Of a stretch of DNA of 26,941 nt, positions 22,649 through 26,941 are shown piece by piece. Numbering within the stretch: position 1 is the first letter of the stretch; every line of letters begins with the position of its first letter. The translations under genes were made by a program, and so were the position numbers. Source of the stretch: Anaerolineae bacterium. GTDB taxonomy: Bacteria; Chloroflexota; Anaerolineae; J102. The stretch covers positions 1 through 26,941 of the forward strand of contig JALWDV010000636.1 of NCBI GenBank assembly GCA_027036755.1, read 5' to 3'. The notes below the pieces were generated by a model that saw only the letters and a list, made by a program, of their open reading frames with translations, was not told where the DNA came from and did no database searches.

Positions 22649-23080
22649 GTGAGAAAAACACTTAGCGCTAAGCCCCACGAAATCGAACGCACCTGGTACG
22701 TCGTAGACGCCGAAGGCAAGACCCTTGGCCGTCTGGCGACCGAGGTTGCGCGGATCCTGCGCGGCAAGCACAAGCCCATCTACACCCCCCACGTCGATAC
22801 CGGCGATTACGTCATCGTCATCAACGCTGACAAGGTGCGGGTGACCGGCAATCGCCTGGATCAGAAAATGTATTATCGCCACAGCGGTTACATGGGCGGC
22901 CTCAAGACCGTTTCCCTGCGCCGCATGTTGGAAACGCACCCCGAGCGCGTCATCGAGCACGCGGTGAAGGGTATGCTGCCCAAAAACCGTCTGGGACGTC
23001 AGATGTACAAGAAGCTGAAGGTTTACGCTTCTCCCGAACATCCTCATCAGGCCCAGAAGCCCCAGCCCCTGGAATTGTAA
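22649..23080 (+). CDS. rplM: 50S ribosomal protein L13
   Basis: L13 is an early assembly protein. The 143-residue product shows ERTWYVVDAEGKTLGRLATE (about residues 13-32), VARILRGKHKPIYTPHVDTG, DYVIVINADKVRVTGNRLDQ and HAVKGMLPKNRLGRQMYKKL. The start is GTG at 22649 with AAGGAG (22636-22641) upstream; it gives the family-like N-terminus RKTLSAKPHEIERTW. It pairs with rpsI 14 bases downstream in the standard L13-S9 unit. Its upstream region carries the mobile element. Confidence 0.97.
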   Translation: MRKTLSAKPHEIERTWYVVDAEGKTLGRLATEVARILRGKHKPIYTPHVDTGDYVIVINADKVRVTGNRLDQKMYYRHSGYMGGLKTVSLRRMLETHPERVIEHAVKGMLPKNRLGRQMYKKLKVYASPEHPHQAQKPQPLEL

Positions 23081-23094
23081 GAGAGGTTTTCTGA

Positions 23095-23496
23095 ATGAGT
23101 GACATGCACTATTACGAAGCTGTGGGTCGTCGCAAGAGCGCTACCGCCCGCGTCCGATTGTACCCCGCCGGGGAGACCGCCGAGATCATCGTCAATGGCA
23201 AGCCCGTTGCCGAATACTTCCCTCGTATGCAGGATCAACTGCGGCTGACCGAGCCCCTGAAGCTGGTGGAGATGGAGGACAAGTTCAACGTCTCTGTGCT
23301 GGCCAAAGGCGGCGGCATCACCGGTCAGGCCGACGCCGTGCGCATGGGCATTGCCCGAGCCCTCATCGTGGCCGATGAATCGCTGCGCCCGGCCCTGAAG
23401 AAGGCGGGCATGCTCACCCGGGACGCCCGGGAGAAAGAGCGGAAAAAGCCCGGCCTCAAGCGGGCCCGCAAAGCGCCTCAGTACACCAAGCGCTAA
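23095..23496 (+). CDS. rpsI: 30S ribosomal protein S9
   Basis: S9 reaches the P-site tRNA anticodon loop with its C-terminal tail. The 133-residue product has YYEAVGRRKSATARVRLYPA (about residues 6-25), FNVSVLAKGGGITGQADAVR, MGIARALIVADESLRPALKK and the tail KKPGLKRARKAPQYTKR ending in the near-universal KR. It is the last gene of the translation locus and is followed by two terminator-like hairpins. Confidence 0.98.
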   Translation: MSDMHYYEAVGRRKSATARVRLYPAGETAEIIVNGKPVAEYFPRMQDQLRLTEPLKLVEMEDKFNVSVLAKGGGITGQADAVRMGIARALIVADESLRPALKKAGMLTRDAREKERKKPGLKRARKAPQYTKR

Positions 23497-23610
23497 AATC
23501 GGATATTGGTTATTGGACGTTGGGTTTCGGGTGACGCGATCTGTGCTTGACGTCATCCTGGTGCCCTGCATTCTGCGATAACCTTTCTCCAATCAGTTTG
23601 ATTTTCTGAA

Positions 23611-23644
23611 AGACGTTGGGTATGATTGCCCCAGCGTCTTTTTT
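23611..23644 (+). terminator. Rho-independent terminator after rpsI
   Basis: AGACGTTGGG (23611-23620) pairs with CCCAGCGTCT (23630-23639) through ten pairs with one G-U and a nine-base loop, followed by TTTTTT (23639-23644). This is the clearest terminator in the window and ends the ribosomal locus. Confidence 0.85.
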
Positions 23645-23651
23645 GTTTCCC

Positions 23652-23915
23652 AAAGCGCGTCGCACCGGATGCAACGACTTGCACAGAGCCTAGTACACGA
23701 AGGCCGAAATGACTGTATGGTTTGCAATGATGATGCGCCGCGCCGGATGTGTGATCCGGCGCATTTTTCCCGTTTAACCCGCCGGATTGCGAATCCGGCT
23801 GGACGCAAGCGCAAGCAGCCAACTATCCAATGACTTACGCCTTCTTGCACCAGCGTCTGAAGCAGACACGCTTTGGCTCAATTGACGAACGTCTGCCGCA
23901 GGTGCGATGCACTTT
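23652..23915. repeat. Inverted pair of the GTGCGACGC-type repeat, enclosing hairpins
   Basis: AAAGCGCGTCGCACC (23652-23666) is nearly the inverse of GGTGCGATGCACTTT (23901-23915). The pair encloses the terminator-like hairpin at 23740-23768 and a second hairpin GCCGGATT-GCG-AATCCGGC (23781-23799). The same ends occur in the rpsG-fusA and rplF-rplR spacers. The whole gap 23497-24048 holds these elements and no convincing gene. Confidence 0.5.
23740..23768 (+). terminator. Second Rho-independent-type terminator
   Basis: GCGCCGGAT (23740-23748) pairs perfectly with ATCCGGCGC (23754-23762) around GTGTG, followed by ATTTTT (23763-23768). It lies 100 bases after the first terminator and would further insulate the ribosomal locus from the island downstream. 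Confidence 0.7.
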
Positions 23916-24048
23916 GCGTCAGAAACATATTTCGTAAGCCATATTCTCCGTCAAAGCCACATGCGTTTTTCTGCGAATTCGACCTATTTTGTAATAGTTA
24001 TGCTCGTTTTATGAGTGCCAGTTATACGACCAAGAGGAAATATATCGC

Positions 24049-25188
24049 ATGGCATACGAATCGGTTGATCAACTGCAAAAGGTCTTGACAAAAAATGTTT
24101 TTAGTTATGCAAAGGATCCGAAGAAGGCTGCTGGCCGCGCTTTAGGCACAATCGTCGAGATTATTACCTTCTATCTTCTGAAATCGTGGGGATTGGATGG
24201 CTCTATTGCCATTGAAAGACGCATTCCAGAATTTGGCAATCCCGATATTACCCACAATGTTGAGTATTCCTTACACCCTGTTTTGGCTGAGTTTTCCATC
24301 AGAGTTCGAAATGATGGTAAATCGTTGACGGCTAATCGGTTGTTGCAGGAGCTAAGTAAATATGGCGATTTCGGCGAATTCAAGAAACTGAATAACAATT
24401 TGTTGTCGAGGGATGGCGTTCTCAGGAATGCCTGTACAATTGGATTGGGGCGTGATTCTTCTTTGGTTGCTTCTATCATCGAAAAAGGCGAGGATTATTT
24501 TCTTATTTCGATCACGCAGCAAGCCTTGCATCCATACGCTATTGTCGAATGTAAACGAGTCGGGGTGGAGGAGGGGAATAAGAAAGGACCACAGACTATC
24601 GAGAAGGCGAAACAGGGAGCCTATGTCGCGCGCACAGTGTCTTCTTTGCAGAAGGTTAGGCTGGAAACTGGTGATTTGTACGGAGTTATCTATTTAGATG
24701 GGCGAGTAGCGCATTCTGCTCCGTTCCATGAATTGCTCGAGTTTGTTGTCGATTCAGATGATCCTTCTTTGTTGCGAGATTTTGTGATGACGATTGGGGT
24801 TGTTAGTAATCATGGAAATTGGTTTACAGCCGAGGATCATAACAAGGAGTTGAAGGTGCTTGCCCAATCGTATGACTGGCTGATTTTTCTGACGGATCAA
24901 GGCGTCACGGAATTCATTGAAGAAGTCATTATTGCTCCCGTCTCGGAATATCGCGCCATACGGGATGCTTTCATGACCAGTTATGCGCCCAATAAGCGGA
25001 AGAATCAATTTACGAAGGTGCAAATCAATGTCGAGGCCAATGATCAGCTATTGCGTTATTTCTCGGAAAATGCTGATAGAATTGAAAATTGGTTCAATGT
25101 CATTTCCCCTGCTGAAGGTTCTTTGGAGAGGTTGAGGAACGAAATTCGTATTCTGCGTCAGAAAAATTGGAAGGAGGTGTTGCTATGA
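24049..25188 (+). CDS. Putative PD-(D/E)xK restriction endonuclease, partner of the adjacent methyltransferase
   Basis: The 379-residue protein belongs to no family I can name with confidence. It shows a plausible PD-(D/E)xK nuclease core: an N-terminal helix with Glu37 (GTIVEIITFYLLKSWG), Pro65-Asp66 in PEFGNPDITHN, and Glu167-Cys168-Lys169 in YAIVECKRVG, followed by the basic helix GPQTIEKAKQGAYVAR. The roughly 100 residues between the PD and ECK elements are more than usual. No signal peptide or membrane segment is seen. AGAGGA lies about 11 bases before the ATG. Its stop overlaps the methyltransferase start as ATGA, which supports a restriction-modification role. The gene is AT-richer, with different codon use from the ribosomal block, suggesting horizontal acquisition. 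Sequence specificity cannot be predicted. Confidence 0.65.
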   Translation: MAYESVDQLQKVLTKNVFSYAKDPKKAAGRALGTIVEIITFYLLKSWGLDGSIAIERRIPEFGNPDITHNVEYSLHPVLAEFSIRVRNDGKSLTANRLLQELSKYGDFGEFKKLNNNLLSRDGVLRNACTIGLGRDSSLVASIIEKGEDYFLISITQQALHPYAIVECKRVGVEEGNKKGPQTIEKAKQGAYVARTVSSLQKVRLETGDLYGVIYLDGRVAHSAPFHELLEFVVDSDDPSLLRDFVMTIGVVSNHGNWFTAEDHNKELKVLAQSYDWLIFLTDQGVTEFIEEVIIAPVSEYRAIRDAFMTSYAPNKRKNQFTKVQINVEANDQLLRYFSENADRIENWFNVISPAEGSLERLRNEIRILRQKNWKEVLL

Positions 25189-25790
25189 CGGCCGGCCGGA
25201 CGGTAAACTCTAAAAGTCAGGATTGGGGCACTCCTCCCAAGTATGTGCAAGCTGTGAAAGATGTGTTTGGCGGACGAATCGATCTGGATCCATGCTCCAG
25301 CGAATACTCGATTGTGGATGCCGAGGTGGAATATCGTTTGCCTGAGCACGATGGTTTGAAGGAATCATGGGATTATCCCACCATTTACGTGAATCCTCCT
25401 TATGGGGCGGATCGAGAGCGCGGGACGTCCATCAAGCATTGGCTTGCACGGTGCGCTGATGCCCATGAGGTATACGGATCGGAGGTTATTGCCCTGGTTC
25501 CGGTTGCGACAAATACTGGACACTGGAAAAAAAGTGTGTTTGGAAGAGCGACTGCGATTTGTTTTCTTTATGATACAAGATTGAAGTTTCTGGAGAATGG
25601 AAAGAACGGCGGAAAGGGCGCGCCAATGGCTTGCGCCACGATATATTGGGGGAACAATTACGAGAAATTCTATGACGTTTTCATAAATCATGGCGCGGTT
25701 GTTGATATCAGACCGTTGATTGGAGAAGTAATTGGCCCTCAAAGACGCAATCAGCAGATGAGTTTGCTCGAAGTGGCGGAGCCTTACTGA
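25185..25790 (+). CDS. DNA N-6-adenine-methyltransferase, phage Dam type
   Basis: This 201-residue protein resembles the phage-type Dam family (Pfam DNA N-6-adenine-methyltransferase). Visible motifs are SQDWGTPPKYVQAV (11-24), the degenerate SAM-binding region DLDPCSS (33-39) and the catalytic NPPYG (70-74), plus AIGF-like ALVPVATNTGHW and FLYDTRLKF. It would methylate adenine N6, here probably protecting host DNA from the overlapping nuclease. The ATG at 25185 has AAGGAGG (25171-25177) in the nuclease reading frame and overlaps the nuclease stop; an in-frame TTG at 25167 is less likely. Base composition matches the upstream gene, not the ribosomal block. Confidence 0.88.
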   Translation: MTAGRTVNSKSQDWGTPPKYVQAVKDVFGGRIDLDPCSSEYSIVDAEVEYRLPEHDGLKESWDYPTIYVNPPYGADRERGTSIKHWLARCADAHEVYGSEVIALVPVATNTGHWKKSVFGRATAICFLYDTRLKFLENGKNGGKGAPMACATIYWGNNYEKFYDVFINHGAVVDIRPLIGEVIGPQRRNQQMSLLEVAEPY

Positions 25791-25861
25791 TTGCCAGATG
25801 TGTTTTTGCCCGGAGTCGACATCACCACCAAGTTGATCATCTCTCTATTTCTATTTGCCTT

Positions 25862-26386
25862 ATGTCATCATTTATCGCTATTCTCACCGTTTCTGATAGC
25901 GCTGCCGCGGGGCAGGCCGAGGACCGCAGCGGCCCGCTCCTGCGCGATCTCGTGCGCTCCCTCTGGCCCGAGCAGGAGCCCATCATGGGCATTGTGGTCG
26001 ATGATCGGGCGATGATCGCCGCCCGCTTGCGCCAATGGGCCGACGAGGAGGATGCGGCCCTGATCCTGACCTCGGGCGGCACCGGTTTCACCCCGCGCGA
26101 TGTCACGCCCGAGGCCACCCGCGACGTCATCGAGAAGGAAGCGCCGGGCCTGGCCGAGGCCATGCGGGCCGCGGGCCTGCGGGTGACGCCTCACGCCATG
26201 CTCAGCCGGGCGTTGGCGGGCATTCGCGGGCGCACCCTCATCGTTAACCTTTCGGGCAGCCCCAAGGCCGTGCGAGAGCAGTTCGAGGTGCTGGCTCCGG
26301 TGCTGCCCCACGCGCTGGAGCAACTGCGCGCGGGCAAAGACGGCGTTCGCTACGCCCGCAAGGGCGAACATCGCCGCGAGATTTAG
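25862..26386 (+). CDS. MogA/MoaB family molybdenum cofactor biosynthesis protein
   Basis: Proteins of this family adenylylate molybdopterin before molybdenum insertion (MogA) or resemble that enzyme (MoaB). The 174-residue product starts MSSFIAILTVSDSAAAGQAE and carries EDRSGP (20-25), VVDDR with Asp48, the signature LTSGGTGFTPRDVTPEAT (69-86) with Asp80, and NLSGSPKAVREQFEVLAPVL near the end. The size suits a single-domain MogA or MoaB; which of the two cannot be decided here, so no symbol is given. There is no clear Shine-Dalgarno before ATG 25862. Its GC-rich composition matches the ribosomal block rather than the restriction-modification island beside it. Confidence 0.9.
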   Translation: MSSFIAILTVSDSAAAGQAEDRSGPLLRDLVRSLWPEQEPIMGIVVDDRAMIAARLRQWADEEDAALILTSGGTGFTPRDVTPEATRDVIEKEAPGLAEAMRAAGLRVTPHAMLSRALAGIRGRTLIVNLSGSPKAVREQFEVLAPVLPHALEQLRAGKDGVRYARKGEHRREI

Positions 26387-26462
26387 TGCATGTCCAGAAA
26401 TTAGTTCTCTTTCGTAACTGCCAAGATGGTTGGCCCCAATCGTCCTCTTTTGCCACGTCCGC

Positions 26463-26559
26463 CCGGCGATGAAGTCGCCGGGCTACAAAACAGCGCCGGA
26501 TAAATCCGGCTAGCCCCGCAGGGGCGCTGTTTCTAGCCGGGGGACTTCATCCTCCGGCG
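26463..26559. repeat. GATGAAGTC palindromic unit inside copy C
   Basis: The left arm (from 26463, key words GATGAAGTC, CCGGGCTACAAAACAGCGCC) is an imperfect inverse of the right arm (26521-26559, GGGGCGCTGTTTCTAGCCGG then GACTTCATC). The centre carries GCCGGAT-AA-ATCCGGC (26495-26510), the same stem found at 23740-23762 and 23781-23799. It would fold into a long GC-rich hairpin. Confidence 0.75.
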
Positions 26560-26640
26560 CTGGCGGCGGGCGCGAAGCGCCCCGCCAATGAACGGATTAT
26601 TTTAACTTTCCAACTCATTTTGGACACACCCAAGTCATTT

Positions 26641-26842
26641 AAAAAATTTGGCATGGTTCAGTTCGTCCTTCCTTCAGCTTTACAATTTCAATAGGGTCAA
26701 CGCCTGGTAAAGCACGTCAAACGTAAAGCGTCAAACGTCAAAACGTGGCGAAACAGGCTCTTTTTGACGTTTGACGTATGATGTTTGACGGAGAAATTGT
26801 AAAGATCGTTTTGAATGAGAATGAACCACGCCAAAAATTTTT
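26641..26842. repeat. Three-layer palindromic unit with GTCAAACGT array inside copy C
   Basis: Outer layer: AAAAAATTTGGCATGGTTCA (26641-26660) is inverse to TGAACCACGCCAAAAATTTT (from 26822). Middle layer: CTTTACAATTTC (26678-26689) is the exact inverse of GAAATTGTAAAG (26793-26804). Inner layer: a 28-base arm of CGTCAAACGT units (26715-26742) is inverse to 26763-26790 at 24 of 28 positions. A centre of about 20 bases separates the inner arms. Confidence 0.8.
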
Positions 26843-26941
26843 ATCCGTGTTTCCTCCTATCCGTGTCGAGTGAACATGGCTACGTTAGCAATTACTCCCT
26901 TTCCCATCCAGACCGCCAGTGCCTGGCCCCCTCCCCGGCCC

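Larger units (their letters stand above)
26414..26895 (+). mobile_element. Copy C: 482-bp composite IS66-like element with nested palindromes
   Basis: The left end GTAACTGCCAAGATGGTTGG (from 26414) matches copy B at most positions; the right end, reverse-complemented, reads GTAATTGCTAACGTAGCC (ending 26895). The flanking 8-mers TCTCTTTC (26406-26413) and TCCCTTTC (26896-26903) agree at seven of eight. The interior contains two further independent inverted-repeat units (26463-26559 and 26641-26842). No protein is encoded. Because the ends are more diverged, this is an older or composite copy. Confidence 0.65.

Noticed and set aside
23873..24088. A 71-codon + strand frame before the nuclease gene
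   Set aside because: It includes part of the repeat at 23901-23915, overlaps the nuclease start in another frame and shows no family features.
25167..25184. TTG start for the adenine methyltransferase
   Set aside because: The AAGGAGG site lies downstream of that TTG and is correctly spaced for ATG 25185.

Overview
This window is dominated by one very long bacterial ribosomal-protein and translation-factor locus, read entirely on the + strand. The order is rpsL, rpsG, fusA, tuf, rpsJ, rplC, rplD, rplW, rplB, rpsS, rplV, rpsC, rplP, rpmC, rpsQ, rplN, rplX, rplE, rpsN (zinc type), rpsH, rplF, rplR, rpsE, rpmD, rplO, secY, map, rpmJ, rpsM, rpsK, rpsD, rpoA, rplQ, truA, rplM, rpsI. It joins the classical str, S10, spc, alpha and L13/S9 operons. 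The all-cysteine forms of S14, L36 and S4, an S12 with the long N-terminal loop, an EF-Tu with an acidic Cys-containing insert (CESDDPDAEC), frequent TTG and GTG starts, a moderately high GC content and abundant short-period intergenic repeats suggest a member of the Chloroflexota (Caldilineae or Anaerolineae-like). That placement is an inference from gene content, not a phylogeny.

Layout. Bases 1-830 hold a HigB/HigA-type toxin-antitoxin pair. Bases 840-23,500 hold the translation locus, which ends at a clear Rho-independent terminator (23,611-23,644). adk and infA, which usually sit around map in this cluster, are missing; secY is followed directly by map and map directly by rpmJ. Bases 24,049-25,790 hold a visibly AT-richer two-gene island: a 379-residue protein with a PD...ECK nuclease-like signature, overlapping by ATGA with a phage-Dam-type adenine methyltransferase. 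This is a candidate restriction-modification system. Bases 25,862-26,386 encode a MogA/MoaB-family molybdenum cofactor protein. The last 550 bases are a nest of palindromic repeats.

The most interesting signal lies between the genes. Three intergenic elements (4,897-5,029; 22,419-22,592; 26,414-26,895) share terminal inverted repeats beginning GTAACTGCTAA and are flanked by 8-bp direct repeats (CTTTTTCG twice, exact; CGTCTATG twice, exact; TCTCTTTC/TCCCTTTC, 7 of 8). Their interiors are unrelated to one another, and each interior is itself made of inverted repeats. GTAA ends with 8-bp target duplications are what is known for the IS66 family, so these look like non-autonomous IS66-type elements that carry palindromic cargo. 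Two of them sit inside the essential ribosomal locus, just upstream of tuf and rplM. Other palindromic units occur in several gaps: ACGAAG arrays, AGTAATCAGT arrays, GTGCGACGC palindromes and GTCAAACGT arrays.

The genes work as the core of translation: ribosomal proteins of both subunits, the elongation factors EF-G and EF-Tu, the RNA polymerase alpha subunit, the SecY protein-export channel, methionine aminopeptidase for N-terminal trimming and TruA for tRNA modification. The toxin-antitoxin pair, the restriction-modification candidate and the mobile repeats are accessory elements at the edges and in the spacers.
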